Of a stretch of DNA of 64,000 bases, positions 1 to 7,850 are shown piece by piece (position 1 is the first letter of the stretch; every line of letters begins with the position of its first letter). The translations under genes and the position numbers were made by a program. This DNA comes from Azohydromonas australica DSM 1124 (lineage in GTDB: Bacteria; Pseudomonadota; Gammaproteobacteria; Burkholderiales; Burkholderiaceae_C), in NCBI RefSeq assembly GCF_000430725.1, contig NZ_AUMO01000049.1, positions 1 to 64,000 on the forward strand, written 5' to 3'. The notes below the pieces were generated by a model. That model had not been told where the DNA came from. It worked only from the letters and a program-made list of their open reading frames with translations, and ran no database searches.

Positions 1-2
1 TC

Positions 3-230
3 TGCATCACCAGCCGCGCCAGCTTCGAGATGGTGCAGAAGTGCGCCCGCGCCGGCGTCGCGGCGCTGGCGGCGGTGTCCGCGCCGACGGCACTGGCCGT
101 GGAGACGGCCGCCGGCTGCGGCCTGCTGCTGATGGGCTTCGTGCGCGGCGAGGACCTGGTGGCCTACACCAGCGCCGACCGGCTCGGCTTGCAAGCGGCC
201 GACGAGATTGATCTTTCAACCAAGAACTGA
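3..230 (+). CDS. fdhD: FdhD family formate dehydrogenase accessory sulfurtransferase, C-terminal part
   Basis: Only the last 75 residues lie in the window; the gene runs in from the left edge. The reading frame begins ITSRASFEMVQK and continues through a stretch matching the FdhD C-terminus (SAPTALAVETA, then GFVRGEDLVAYT). FdhD relays sulfur from a cysteine desulfurase to the molybdenum cofactor of formate dehydrogenases in the cytoplasm. Its catalytic Cys-x-x-Cys loop would lie upstream, outside the window. It ends one base before the fdsD start, so the two are surely co-transcribed. This is the usual tail order of the fdsGBACD operon for soluble NAD-linked formate dehydrogenase. The gene is often called fdsC in that setting. 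Confidence 0.88.
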   Translation, partial: CITSRASFEMVQKCARAGVAALAAVSAPTALAVETAAGCGLLLMGFVRGEDLVAYTSADRLGLQAADEIDLSTKN

Positions 231-231
231 C

Positions 232-456
232 ATGGACGTTCACAACCTCGTGCACATGGCCAACCGCATCGGCGACTTCTTCCAGGCCATGCCCGACCGC
301 GAAGAGGCCATCGACGGCATCGCGCAGCACCTGCACAAGTTCTGGGAGCCGCGCATGCGCCGGCTGATGCTGGAGCACGTGGACCAGACCGGCACCGCCG
401 CGCTGCATCCGCTGGTGGCGCAGGCCCTGGAACGCCGGCGCGAGGCGCTGCGCTAG
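232..456 (+). CDS. fdsD: NAD-dependent formate dehydrogenase delta subunit
   Basis: A 74-residue protein starting MDVHNLVHMANRIGDFF. The core 'MANRIGDFFQAMPDREEAIDGIAQHL..FW.PRM' and the size match the FdsD family, the small subunit linked to activity of the soluble Mo-dependent formate dehydrogenase FdsABGDC. An in-frame ATG at 208 lies inside fdhD. I chose the ATG at 232 because it follows the fdhD stop directly and begins at the conserved family N-terminus. Its stop overlaps the convergent soxZ stop by four bases, so the two operons meet tail to tail with no room for a separate terminator. Confidence 0.85.
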   Translation: MDVHNLVHMANRIGDFFQAMPDREEAIDGIAQHLHKFWEPRMRRLMLEHVDQTGTAALHPLVAQALERRREALR

Positions 457-782
457 GCCAGCGTGATCGCCTTGCGCGCCTCCTGCCTCGATGCCTGCTC
501 ATCGATCCAGGCCAGCACCAGCTCGCCGCTTTCGCGCGCGATGAACGTGAACTCGATGTAGGGGTTCTGGGCGATGCTGATCCCGGGCTCCCAGGCGAAC
601 AGCAGCGCCGGACCCAGCCGGGCTTCGAACGCCTTGACGATGTTGCGCGCACGCACCTGGCCCGTGGCGGGGTCGGTGCGCAGGCCGCTTTCCATCACGT
701 GCTCGACCTGAGCCCGCACGCGGACCAGCTCTCCCTTGGCCGGCCGGGCATTGCTGACCCAGACCCGTGGCGGTGTTGCCAT
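453..782 (-). CDS. soxZ: Sulfur oxidation carrier complex subunit SoxZ
   Basis: A 109-residue protein without a signal peptide. It opens 'PRVWVSNARPAKGELVRVRAQVEHVMESGLR' and has the beta-sandwich pattern of SoxZ, including 'NPYIEFTFIARESGELVLAWID'. SoxZ pairs with SoxY in the periplasm and is exported with it by the Tat route. Together they form the carrier on which sulfur intermediates are oxidised in the Sox pathway. It is the last gene of the leftward operon cytochrome c, fccB, fccB, soxY, soxZ, nine bases after soxY. No soxXA, soxB or soxCD is visible in the window, so SoxYZ either works with copies elsewhere or with the neighbouring flavoproteins. Confidence 0.92.
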   Translation of the reverse strand: MATPPRVWVSNARPAKGELVRVRAQVEHVMESGLRTDPATGQVRARNIVKAFEARLGPALLFAWEPGISIAQNPYIEFTFIARESGELVLAWIDEQASRQEARKAITLA

Positions 783-791
783 GGCGACCTC

Positions 792-1271
792 CTACATGCC
801 GCAGCCGCTGCCGGCCACGGTGACGTCCTGCCTGGCCACCAGCACCCGGCCGTCGCTCATGCGGGCCAGGGCATGGATGGCCTGCGTCTGGCTCAGGCGC
901 ACCCGCACGGCCGCTTCCGCCGTGCCCTGGGTCGGCGTGAACTTGAAGCGGCAGACCAGCGGCGACGGATTCGCTTCCGCCAGCAGGACGATCTCCTCGC
1001 AGTGATGGCTGTCCGTGATGGGCAGCGTCACCCGCGCCTTGACGGGCACCGCGCTCGGGTTGTCGGCCAACGCAGGCACGTCCAGGTGCAGCCCCTCCTC
1101 CACCGGCGTGGCCCCGCCGAGGAACTCGCTCATCGCCCGCCTGAACTCGGCGGGATTCGGGGCCAGCGGGTCGGGCGGCACCGACTGGGATTGGGCCCGA
1201 GCCCAGCCTGCTGGCAGCGCCAGGGTCGTCCCCAGCGTGGCGCCCTGCGCGACAAAATCTCGTCGTCTCAT
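792..1271 (-). CDS. soxY: Sulfur oxidation carrier protein SoxY
   Basis: 159 residues starting MRRRDFVAQGATLG, a twin-arginine signal peptide ending near WARAQ. The SoxY signature is the C-terminal swinging arm that carries substrate on a cysteine. Here the tail reads GSGCGM instead of the textbook GGCGG, but the cysteine (residue 157) is in the right place. A GTG three codons upstream (1280) is an alternative start; I prefer the ATG because it begins the Tat motif. It lies 16 bases downstream of the second fccB and nine bases before soxZ. Function follows from the family: covalent carrier of thiosulfate- and sulfide-derived sulfur in the periplasm. Confidence 0.9.
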   Translation of the reverse strand: MRRRDFVAQGATLGTTLALPAGWARAQSQSVPPDPLAPNPAEFRRAMSEFLGGATPVEEGLHLDVPALADNPSAVPVKARVTLPITDSHHCEEIVLLAEANPSPLVCRFKFTPTQGTAEAAVRVRLSQTQAIHALARMSDGRVLVARQDVTVAGSGCGM

Positions 1272-1287
1272 CGAATGCACAACCGCT

Positions 1288-2625
1288 TCAGATGGCCAGG
1301 AAATCCTGGAATTTCTGCCGCGCCCAGGCGAAATCTTCCTTGACCATGTCTTCGTTCCTCACGTCCATGTCGATCTGGGTCTGGATGACCTTGCCGGTCG
1401 GATCGACCTCGTATTCGAACTTGACCGAGATTTCCTCCTGCGGCTCGGCATTGACCATCATGTAGCACAGGTTGTCGGGCAGCCGGGCGATGACCGGCTT
1501 GCCGGCCACGCGCTCGGCGATGTTCCGCGCCACGATCCTGCCCACGTAATTGGCGACATGGCCGCTCTTGGGATAGTGGCCGAACTGGTCCGAGATCGGG
1601 CCCATCAAGTCGCCGACGAAATAGACGCTGTCGTCGCCGTTCGCCTGGAACAGGCGCGGATGCATGTCGGCCCAGCCGGTGGGCTTGCCGCTGGCGTCCT
1701 TGCCGATCAGGCCGGCATGCCAAACCATGTCCGCAGCCTGGTGCGGCGGCATCAGGATCGCGTCATCGAACTTGAATTCCCCGGCGGCCGTCTTGATGCG
1801 CTTGTTGAACGGGTCCACCTCTTGCACCCGGGCATTGGGCACGTGCGTGATGATGTCCGGATACAGCTCCTGGAACGCCAATTGGTATCCCATGCTGATC
1901 GGCGCCACCCGGGGTTTCGGGTCGAGAATCAGGATCTTGCCGGGAATCTTGTTTTTCTTGATGTGCCAGGCGATCAGGCAGGCGCGCTCATACGGCGACG
2001 GCGGACAGCGGTGCGGCGGGGGCGGCAGGGTCATGACCAGCGTCCCACCCTTGAATTCCTTGACCTTGCGCTTGAGCGCGAACATCTCGGCATTGGGAAT
2101 GTAGGCCGAGGGAAAATGCATGCGCGTGTGGTCGATGGCGCGCTGGTCGTTGCCGAACCAGGCCTCGTAATCGTTGCGGATGCCGCCCGACAAGATCAGG
2201 TAGTCGTATTCGACCAAGCCGTGGGCGGTACGCACCAGCTTGCGGTCGCGCTCGAAACCGGTGACCTCCGTCTGCAGCAGCTTGTAGCCGTAGGTATTGG
2301 CCGGCCGCAGCATGTCGTGGTTCAAGAAATCGGTGTTCACGACGTCGACGAGCCATTTGTTGCTCATCGGTCCCGACCAGAAGCTGGCATTGCGCTCCAG
2401 CAGCACCACGTCGGAATTCGGAATCAGCTCGCGCAGGTAGCGCGCCGCCGTGAGGCCACCCCAGCCCCCGCCGCAAATGACGATGCGCGGCTTGCTGCCT
2501 TCACGCGGCAGGATGCGCGACTGGGGCGTGATGACCGCCGGGGCGGCCTGTGCCAGGCCCGGCAGCGCCGCGGTACCGGCGAGCGCCACGGCGGGCGGGG
2601 TGATCAGGAAATTACGGCGTTTCAA
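1288..2625 (-). CDS. FccB-like flavoprotein of sulfide dehydrogenase type, lacking the covalent-FAD cysteine
   Basis: 445 residues with a signal sequence (MKRRNFLI.. ending near LAQA) and a Rossmann FAD motif CGGGWGGLTAARYL at about 51-64. It resembles the flavoprotein subunit of flavocytochrome c sulfide dehydrogenase (FccB/SoxF). The two redox-active cysteines have counterparts: HRCPPSPYER (Cys207) and NLCYMM (Cys387). The cysteine that binds FAD covalently in Allochromatium FccB (YTCYLSN) is replaced: here the aligned stretch is FWSGPMSN, with glycine at 85. It is the second of two tandem paralogues, 72 bases after the first. FAD may therefore be held non-covalently, and its substrate may differ from sulfide. 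Enzyme class is confident; exact reaction is not. Confidence 0.82.
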   Translation of the reverse strand: MKRRNFLITPPAVALAGTAALPGLAQAAPAVITPQSRILPREGSKPRIVICGGGWGGLTAARYLRELIPNSDVVLLERNASFWSGPMSNKWLVDVVNTDFLNHDMLRPANTYGYKLLQTEVTGFERDRKLVRTAHGLVEYDYLILSGGIRNDYEAWFGNDQRAIDHTRMHFPSAYIPNAEMFALKRKVKEFKGGTLVMTLPPPPHRCPPSPYERACLIAWHIKKNKIPGKILILDPKPRVAPISMGYQLAFQELYPDIITHVPNARVQEVDPFNKRIKTAAGEFKFDDAILMPPHQAADMVWHAGLIGKDASGKPTGWADMHPRLFQANGDDSVYFVGDLMGPISDQFGHYPKSGHVANYVGRIVARNIAERVAGKPVIARLPDNLCYMMVNAEPQEEISVKFEYEVDPTGKVIQTQIDMDVRNEDMVKEDFAWARQKFQDFLAI

Positions 2626-2697
2626 GGTTGTTGCCCTCCACGAGGCGAATCTGTATTGAGGAATTTCGTTCGGTACGTTCCGTACGCTGCGCGGCGC

Positions 2698-3978
2698 TCA
2701 AGCGCCCCAGACATCGGCGCTGATGGCGGCATACCAGGCCGCGCCATACCGGGCCTCCGCGGCCCGGAAGGCGGCATTCGCGTCCAACGGGCTCACGCCG
2801 CCGGAATGGGGAATCTCGGCCATTTGCCCCTGCTCGGCGCGGTACACGCCCGCCACCGAAATGCCATAGCCGGGCCCGATGAGGCTGTAGCAGGTATTGG
2901 CATAGGAAGCGGCCGGCAATGGCTGGCCCGTCAATTCCGCGGCAATGGCCGCGGCGGCCATCTTGCCCTGGGTATTGGCCGCGAAGGCAGACTTGGGCAT
3001 CGGCGCCGCGATGGTCGCGTCGCCCAAGGCGTAAATGCCGGGCACGCGCCGGGTCTCGAAGCTTTCCGCCTTGACGGGCACCCAGCCGCTGGCATCGGTC
3101 ACGCCGGCGCGCTCGGCAATCCAACCGGCCTTCTGCGGCGGAATCACGTTGAGCACCGCGGCCTTGAGCACACGGCCGAAATTGGTCTCCACCTCCAGCG
3201 CCTTGGCGTACACGCGGACGACCTGCCCGTCGTCGGCCAGGCCGACCCATTCGATCATGTCGCCGTACAGCGCTTTCCAGCCCTGCTGGAACAGTGCTTT
3301 CTTGGAGAAATTGTCCTTGGCGTCGAGAAGCAGGATCTTGGAGCGCGGCTTGTGGTGCTTGAAGTAGTGGGCCACCATCGCCGCCCGCTCATAAGGGCCG
3401 GGCGGGCAACGGAAAGGATTGTCCGGAATCACCATGACGAAAGTGCCGCCGTTCTCCATCGCCTCCATTTGCCGCCGCAGCAACCGGGTTTGCGCACCGG
3501 CTTTCCAGGCATGGGGCGCCATTTCGGCCGCGGCCTCGTCATAGCCCTGCAGCGCATTCCAGCGCATGTCCACGCCGGGAGACAGAACCAGACGGTCCCA
3601 GGGCAATTTATGGCCCGTGGACAGAGTGATTTCCCGCCGGCTTGCATCCACGTCCACTGCTTGGGCATGGACGATTTCAATGCCTGCCGTCCGCAGGGTG
3701 TCAAAGCCATGCCCGATGCTGTCCCAGTCCCGCAACCCGGCCAGGTACAAATTGGAAAATGGGCAGGTGTAAAACCGCTGTACGGGTTCGACCAGCGTCA
3801 CCTGCACCTGCGGTGCCCGCATTTTCAGGTAACGCGCCGCGGTGGCGCCGCCAAAACCGCCGCCCACGACCACGACCCGGGCGGAAGCCGCCTGGGCCCG
3901 CACGATGGCGGGCAGGCCCAGCGCCATGCTGCCGGCCGCAGCGCGGCCCAAAATCTTCCGACGCGAGACGCCGCTCAT
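2698..3978 (-). CDS. fccB: Flavocytochrome c sulfide dehydrogenase, FAD-binding subunit
   Basis: 426 residues from MSGVSRRKILGRAAAG, a Tat-type signal peptide. The three landmark cysteines of FccB are all present: YTCPFSN (Cys72, covalent FAD attachment), FRCPPGPYER (Cys191) and NTCYSL (Cys363, redox disulfide). The FAD-binding VVVGGGFGGATAARYL lies at 36-51. The family oxidises sulfide to sulfur or polysulfide in the periplasm and passes electrons to a cytochrome c partner. The ATG chosen overlaps the stop codon of the upstream cytochrome gene (ATGA), which supports translational coupling and the start. An ATG at 4002 would lie inside the cytochrome gene and is less likely. The close neighbour soxYZ fits the gene name soxF used in Sox clusters. 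Confidence 0.9.
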   Translation of the reverse strand: MSGVSRRKILGRAAAGSMALGLPAIVRAQAASARVVVVGGGFGGATAARYLKMRAPQVQVTLVEPVQRFYTCPFSNLYLAGLRDWDSIGHGFDTLRTAGIEIVHAQAVDVDASRREITLSTGHKLPWDRLVLSPGVDMRWNALQGYDEAAAEMAPHAWKAGAQTRLLRRQMEAMENGGTFVMVIPDNPFRCPPGPYERAAMVAHYFKHHKPRSKILLLDAKDNFSKKALFQQGWKALYGDMIEWVGLADDGQVVRVYAKALEVETNFGRVLKAAVLNVIPPQKAGWIAERAGVTDASGWVPVKAESFETRRVPGIYALGDATIAAPMPKSAFAANTQGKMAAAAIAAELTGQPLPAASYANTCYSLIGPGYGISVAGVYRAEQGQMAEIPHSGGVSPLDANAAFRAAEARYGAAWYAAISADVWGA

Positions 3979-4307
3979 TTCGAATCGTCCCGGGCAAACC
4001 ATTTCGCCAGCGCCGCGATCTGGGCCTCGTCATAGCCCTTCATCAACCGGGGCATGACCGTCGCATCGGGCGTGCTGCCTTCGCGGAAAGCCATGAGGCG
4101 GGCACGCAGGCGTTCCTCGCCCAAGCCGCGCAAACCAGGAATCGGGCCGGAAGACCGGCCGTCCGGGCCGTGGCAATTGGCGCATGTGCCCGCCAGGACC
4201 GATATCGATTCGACCGACAGGGCCGCGGCGAAGGCAGGCCCGGCAGCGGCCCAGCCCAAGCCGGCGAACGGGATCAAGAATCGGACGAGGAAGCGTGAAA
4301 TATGCAC
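3975..4307 (-). CDS. Monohaem cytochrome c, partner of the FccB flavoprotein
   Basis: 110 residues from a GTG start, with an N-terminal hydrophobic signal (FLVRFLIPFAGLGWAAAGPAFA). There is one haem site, CANCH, at residues 42-46, and a likely methionine ligand in ATVMPRLMKGYDE. It is a small c-type cytochrome of the FccA/SoxE sort, which accepts electrons from the flavoprotein. The reading frame is open to 4457, but only the GTG at 4307 places a signal peptide at the N-terminus. It is the first gene of the sulfur operon and overlaps fccB by four bases. Allochromatium FccA is dihaem; one haem here is closer to short monohaem partners. Confidence 0.8.
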   Translation of the reverse strand: MHISRFLVRFLIPFAGLGWAAAGPAFAAALSVESISVLAGTCANCHGPDGRSSGPIPGLRGLGEERLRARLMAFREGSTPDATVMPRLMKGYDEAQIAALAKWFARDDSK

Positions 4308-4692
4308 GGTACAGCCGGAACATGAAGCGGCCGGGATTGTAGTCAGGCCGCACGGCCGCGCACGGTGTTTCACGCCTGTGCCCGACGCTTTTTCATTACC
4401 GTTGCGCGGTGCGCGCCGGGGCAGTTCGGAAGGCCGCTTGATCCGGGACGAAAACACGCCTGCCCACCCAATTGGATTTCAACACCTGCGAACGTCGCTT
4501 CAAGTCGTTTGCGCCGCTTCCACGACATTTTGTCGATCACCCTATGACAAATTTTCGCGCATCCCGTCAAATACTTATGCTGACCGTTGCAAATCATTAA
4601 CCAGCGGCCAGCACTCAAATACTCCCGGAGTATTCATTCATATGACCACACTCCGCACCGCAAAAGCATGACGAGACGGACGGAGATATTTC
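4308..4692. other. Intergenic region upstream of the sulfur operon and of the formate dehydrogenase remnant
   Basis: This stretch of about 385 bases is less GC-rich than its surroundings in the part 4490-4660. I see no convincing gene in it. It should hold the leftward promoter of the sulfur operon and the old rightward promoter of the formate dehydrogenase remnant. The only clear element is the palindrome at 4618-4634, listed separately. Confidence 0.5.
4618..4634. promoter_or_regulatory. Palindrome AATACTCC-C-GGAGTATT, possible operator
   Basis: A perfect inverted repeat of eight bases per arm around one central base. It sits about 60 bases before the start codon of the formate dehydrogenase pseudogene and about 310 bases from the sulfur operon start. 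Its size and symmetry suit a dimeric repressor or activator site. I cannot name the regulator, and it could be a leftover of the decayed gene's promoter. Confidence 0.4.
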
Positions 4693-4878
4693 ATGGACAT
4701 GAACCGGAGGCAGCTCTTCCGGACCAACGGGGCGGGGCTCATGGGCTCCGCCCTGGTGGCGATGGGTTTCTCGCCCACGCTTGCTCTGGTCGAAACCCGC
4801 CACTCGAACTCGCCCGCGCCACGGAAACCCGCAATACCTGCCCGTATCGCTCGGTGGGTTGCGGCATCCTGATGTAGG
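4693..4878 (+). pseudogene. Remnant of membrane-type formate dehydrogenase alpha subunit (N-terminus only)
   Basis: The ATG at 4693 opens a twin-arginine signal, MDMNRRQLFRTNGAGLMGSA then VAMGFSPTLAL, as in FdnG-like formate dehydrogenases. After ETRH the frame is lost. In the next frame the sequence resumes ELARATETRNTCPYRSVGCGILM and then meets TAG. In intact relatives this is the first half of the 4Fe-4S site, with Cys in place of the Arg in CPYR. The damage therefore includes a one-base deletion near 4803, a Cys-to-Arg change and a stop codon; nothing recognisable of the remaining roughly 900 residues follows. The neighbouring fdhD suggests the region once held both soluble and membrane formate dehydrogenase genes. 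Confidence 0.75.
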
Positions 4879-5034
4879 CGAAGGACGTCACGCCCCGACG
4901 GTGGCCAGTCTGGCCCCGACAGCTGGGGCTACGAGCTCGACGAGCCGGCCGCGGCGCTGTCGCACTCTGGGATGACAGACCTTGCGCCGATGGCGCCCCA
5001 CACTGGGCCGCATCACGACAAGGAGACAACCGCC

Positions 5035-5997
5035 ATGCGCCGCCGCCACCTGCTCCTGAGCCTGAGCCTCAGCGCCCTCGCCCTGCCCCCGCTGGCCGCC
5101 CACGCGCAAAGCCCGCTGAAACTCGTCGTCGGCTTCCCGCCCGGCACCGGCCCGGACGTGCTGGCGCGCACGCTGGGGCAGAAGCTGGGCGAGCTGATGA
5201 AGCAGCCGCTGGTGATCGACAACCGCGCCGGCGCCGGCGGTCAGATCGCCACCCAGGCCGTGGCCAAGAGCGCGCCCGATGGCAGCACCGTGCTGCTGGG
5301 CGAGGTCGGCTCCATCGCCATCGCGCCCGCGGCCTACAGCAAGCTGCCCTACGACCCGACGCGCGAGCTCGTGCCCGTGGCGGAAGTGGTGCGTTCGGAC
5401 TTCATCCTGGTCGTGCCGGCCAGCTCGGCGGTCAAGGACGTCAAGGGCTTCATCGACGCGTCCAAGGCCAAGAAGGACCGCGTCAACTTCGCCACCTTCG
5501 GCGCCGGCACGCCGGGCCACTTCGGCGCGGAGCTGCTGGCCGAGCAGGCGCAGTTCAAGATCGAACCGGTGCACTACCGCGCCACGGGCGACGCCATCAC
5601 GGCGCTGGTGTCCGGGGACGTGCAGGCCGCCTTCGTCTCCACGGCGCTGGCGGTGCCGCAGGTCAAGGGCGGCAAGCTGCGCGCGCTGGCGACCACCGCC
5701 GCGACGCGCTCGCCGCTGCTGCCGGAGGTACCCACCTTCAACGAAGCCGGCTGGCCCAAGGTGGACTTCTCGGCTTGGTTCACGCTGTTCGTGCCCACCG
5801 GCACGCCCGCCAACGTCATTGACCAGCTCGGCCGCCAGGCCGTGGCCGCGGTGCAGGCGCCCGACGTGCGCCAGAAGCTCGTGGAAGCCGGCTTCACCGT
5901 CACCGGCGCCTCGCGCGCGGACGCCGAGCGCACCGTGAAGGCCGAAACCCAGCGCTGGGCCGGCATCGTCAAGGCCAGCGGCTTCAAGGCGGACTGA
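5035..5997 (+). CDS. Bug/TctC-family periplasmic tricarboxylate-type receptor
   Basis: 320 residues starting MRRRHLLLSLSLSALALPPLAAHAQ, a signal peptide, preceded by AAGGAGA at good spacing. Family marks are KLVVGFPPGTGPDVLAR, VIDNRAGAGGQIATQAVAKSAPDG and the C-terminal MGP-like segment around 'FTLFVPTGTPANVIDQL'. Bug proteins bind small carboxylates (often aromatic or dicarboxylic acids) for the tripartite TctABC transporter or act as sensors. No TctA/TctB membrane genes are nearby, so it is an orphan receptor, which is common in Burkholderiales. It is followed by an esterase of the tannase family in the same direction after a repeat-bearing gap, so its ligand may be a product of that esterase. 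That link is inference. Confidence 0.9.
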   Translation: MRRRHLLLSLSLSALALPPLAAHAQSPLKLVVGFPPGTGPDVLARTLGQKLGELMKQPLVIDNRAGAGGQIATQAVAKSAPDGSTVLLGEVGSIAIAPAAYSKLPYDPTRELVPVAEVVRSDFILVVPASSAVKDVKGFIDASKAKKDRVNFATFGAGTPGHFGAELLAEQAQFKIEPVHYRATGDAITALVSGDVQAAFVSTALAVPQVKGGKLRALATTAATRSPLLPEVPTFNEAGWPKVDFSAWFTLFVPTGTPANVIDQLGRQAVAAVQAPDVRQKLVEAGFTVTGASRADAERTVKAETQRWAGIVKASGFKAD

Positions 5998-6031
5998 TCT
6001 CGATTCCGCGAAGTTTCCGGACTTTCCAACG

Positions 6032-6130
6032 CCGTTCGGGCTGAGCTTGCCGAAGCCCCGCGGTGACCACTGAGCGCCAGCCGTTCGACAGGGCTTGTCC
6101 TGAGCTCGTCGAAGGGCTCAGGGCGCACGG
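6032..6130. repeat. Intergenic palindromic repeat (TTCGGGCTGAGC / GACAGGGCTTGTCCTGAGC type)
   Basis: The gap between the Bug receptor and the tannase gene carries two segments of a repeat familiar from Burkholderiales intergenic DNA. One reads CGTTCGGGCTGAGCTTGCCGA; the other spans 6081-6124 with self-complementary halves around GGGCTTGTCCTGAGC. Such repeats can fold into hairpins and often lie at gene ends. The sequence resemblance is from memory of the family; copy number elsewhere in the genome cannot be checked here. Confidence 0.6.
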
Positions 6131-6194
6131 GAAAGTCTTGTCCGGTGATTTCGCGGTCCGTGAGTTTCTGAAGAAGTACCGAGGAGACAAAACC

Positions 6195-7841
6195 ATGCAA
6201 GGGAACAAGACCCTGGTCGCCGCCGCCTGCGCGGCCGTGCTGTCCGCCTGCGGCGGCGGCAACGACGCACCGGCCCCCGCCGCACCGCCCGCGGAGACGC
6301 CGCTGGCGCTGGACTGCGCCCGCATCGCCGAGCAGGCGTTGCCCGGCACGGCGCTCACGCTCACCACGGCCACCGTGGCCGCCGGCACCGTGATCAGCGC
6401 GAACACGCTGCCCGAGCACTGCGTGGTCACCGGCAAGCTGAACCCGCGCACGGGCGCGGACGGCAAGCCCTACTACATCGGCTTCGAGCTGCGCCTGCCC
6501 AAGACCTGGAACGGCCGCTTCATGTTCCAGGGCGGCGGCGGCAACGACGGCGCGATCCGCCCCGCGCTGGGTGCGCTCGCGGGCGGCAGCTCCCTCGTCG
6601 GGCTGCAGACCGGCGCGCTCGCCAAGGGCTTCGCGGTGGTCAGCACCGACGCCGGCCACCAGGGCACCGACGCCACCTTCGGCCTGGACCCGCAGGCGCG
6701 CGTGGACCACGCCTACAACAGCTACGAGAAGGTGACGGTGATCGCCAAGGAGCTGATCGCCCGCGCCTACGGCCGCGCGCCGGACCGCTCCTACTTCGTC
6801 GGCTGCTCCGGCGGCGGGCGCCAGGCCATGCTGTTCCCGCAGCGCTTCCCCAGCTACTTCGACGGCATCGCCGCCAATGCGCCGGCCATCAAGGTGTCCA
6901 AGGAGGCGACGATGGCCTCGGTGTGGAGCACCATCGGCTACCAGGCCATCGCCCCGGGCGGCATCCTCAGCCAGGCGCTGTCGGACGCGGACCTGAAGCT
7001 CGTCGCCAACGCCGTGGCGCAGCGCTGCGACGGCCTGGACGGCGCGGTGGACGGCATCGTCGGCGCCAACCCGTCGGCCTGCAATTTCGACCCCGTGGTG
7101 CTGCAGTGCAGCGGCAACGTCAAGACCGACAGCTGCCTCACGACCGAGCAGATCGGCGCGCTCAAGCGCGACTTCGGCGGCCCGCGCAACTCGGCCGGCC
7201 AGCAGCTCTACGCCACTTGGCCCTGGGACACCGGCATCGCCGGCCCGGACTGGCGCAACTGGCGCCTGGGCAGCTCCAACACCACGACGGCCAACTCGCG
7301 CAACGTCACGCTCATCGCCGCCGACGCGCTGCGGCTGGAGTTCCTCACGCCGCCCGACCCGACCTTCAACTTCATGGCGTTCAACTTTGACACCGATCCG
7401 GCGCGGCTGGATGCCTATGCGAGCATCTACAGCACCACGTCCACCGACGTGGGCGCGTACAAGGGCCGCGGCGGCAAGATGCTGATCGTGCACGGCACCA
7501 GCGACCCGATCTTCTCGGCCAACGACTCCATCGACTACTACGAGCGCCTGGCCGCAGCCAATGGCGGCGCGGCCGCCACGCAGGACTTCGCGCGGCTGTT
7601 CCTGGTGCCGGGCATGAACCACTGCGCCAACTCGGGCGGCCCGGCCACCGACCTCTACGACTCGCTCACGCCGCTGGTGGAGTGGGTGGAAAAGGGCACG
7701 GCGCCGGATCGCATCGTCGCCAAGGCTTCGGCCACCGCGCCCTGGCCCGGCCGCACCCGCCCGCTGTGCCCGTACCCGAAGATCGCCAAGTACAACGGGT
7801 CGGGCAGCGTGGAGGACGCGGCGAATTTCCGCTGCGAGTGA
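6195..7841 (+). CDS. Tannase/feruloyl esterase family lipoprotein
   Basis: 548 residues with a lipoprotein signal (AAVLSAC, Cys19) followed by a Gly/Pro/Ala-rich linker. The alpha/beta-hydrolase core shows the tannase-family CS-D-HC arrangement: nucleophile in FVGCSGGGRQ (Cys204-Ser205), acid near SDPIFSAND (Asp437), and base in PGMNHCANSG (His476-Cys477). In this family the two cysteines form a disulfide that ties Ser and His together. Such enzymes hydrolyse esters of gallic, ferulic or related hydroxyaromatic acids; the position outside the inner membrane suits extracellular plant-derived esters. The ATG at 6195 follows GAGGAGACAAAACC. It converges with the ferredoxin reductase gene, ten bases apart. 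Confidence 0.88.
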   Translation: MQGNKTLVAAACAAVLSACGGGNDAPAPAAPPAETPLALDCARIAEQALPGTALTLTTATVAAGTVISANTLPEHCVVTGKLNPRTGADGKPYYIGFELRLPKTWNGRFMFQGGGGNDGAIRPALGALAGGSSLVGLQTGALAKGFAVVSTDAGHQGTDATFGLDPQARVDHAYNSYEKVTVIAKELIARAYGRAPDRSYFVGCSGGGRQAMLFPQRFPSYFDGIAANAPAIKVSKEATMASVWSTIGYQAIAPGGILSQALSDADLKLVANAVAQRCDGLDGAVDGIVGANPSACNFDPVVLQCSGNVKTDSCLTTEQIGALKRDFGGPRNSAGQQLYATWPWDTGIAGPDWRNWRLGSSNTTTANSRNVTLIAADALRLEFLTPPDPTFNFMAFNFDTDPARLDAYASIYSTTSTDVGAYKGRGGKMLIVHGTSDPIFSANDSIDYYERLAAANGGAAATQDFARLFLVPGMNHCANSGGPATDLYDSLTPLVEWVEKGTAPDRIVAKASATAPWPGRTRPLCPYPKIAKYNGSGSVEDAANFRCE

Positions 7842-7850
7842 GGCGACGTT

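Noticed and set aside
1015-4035. 1006-codon open frame on the plus strand across the sulfur operon
   Set aside because: It is antisense to soxY and both fccB genes, has an atypical His/Arg/Gly-rich translation, and matches no family. High GC leaves long empty frames open.
4693-4878. Selenocysteine reading of the formate dehydrogenase fragment
   Set aside because: The aligned cysteine position carries an Arg codon, not TGA; the in-frame TGA at about 4870 lies in the wrong frame, and no downstream coding similarity continues.
5574-7622. 682-codon minus-strand frame
   Set aside because: It overlaps the tannase gene, which has a signal peptide, catalytic motifs and a ribosome-binding site. The antisense translation has no recognisable domain.
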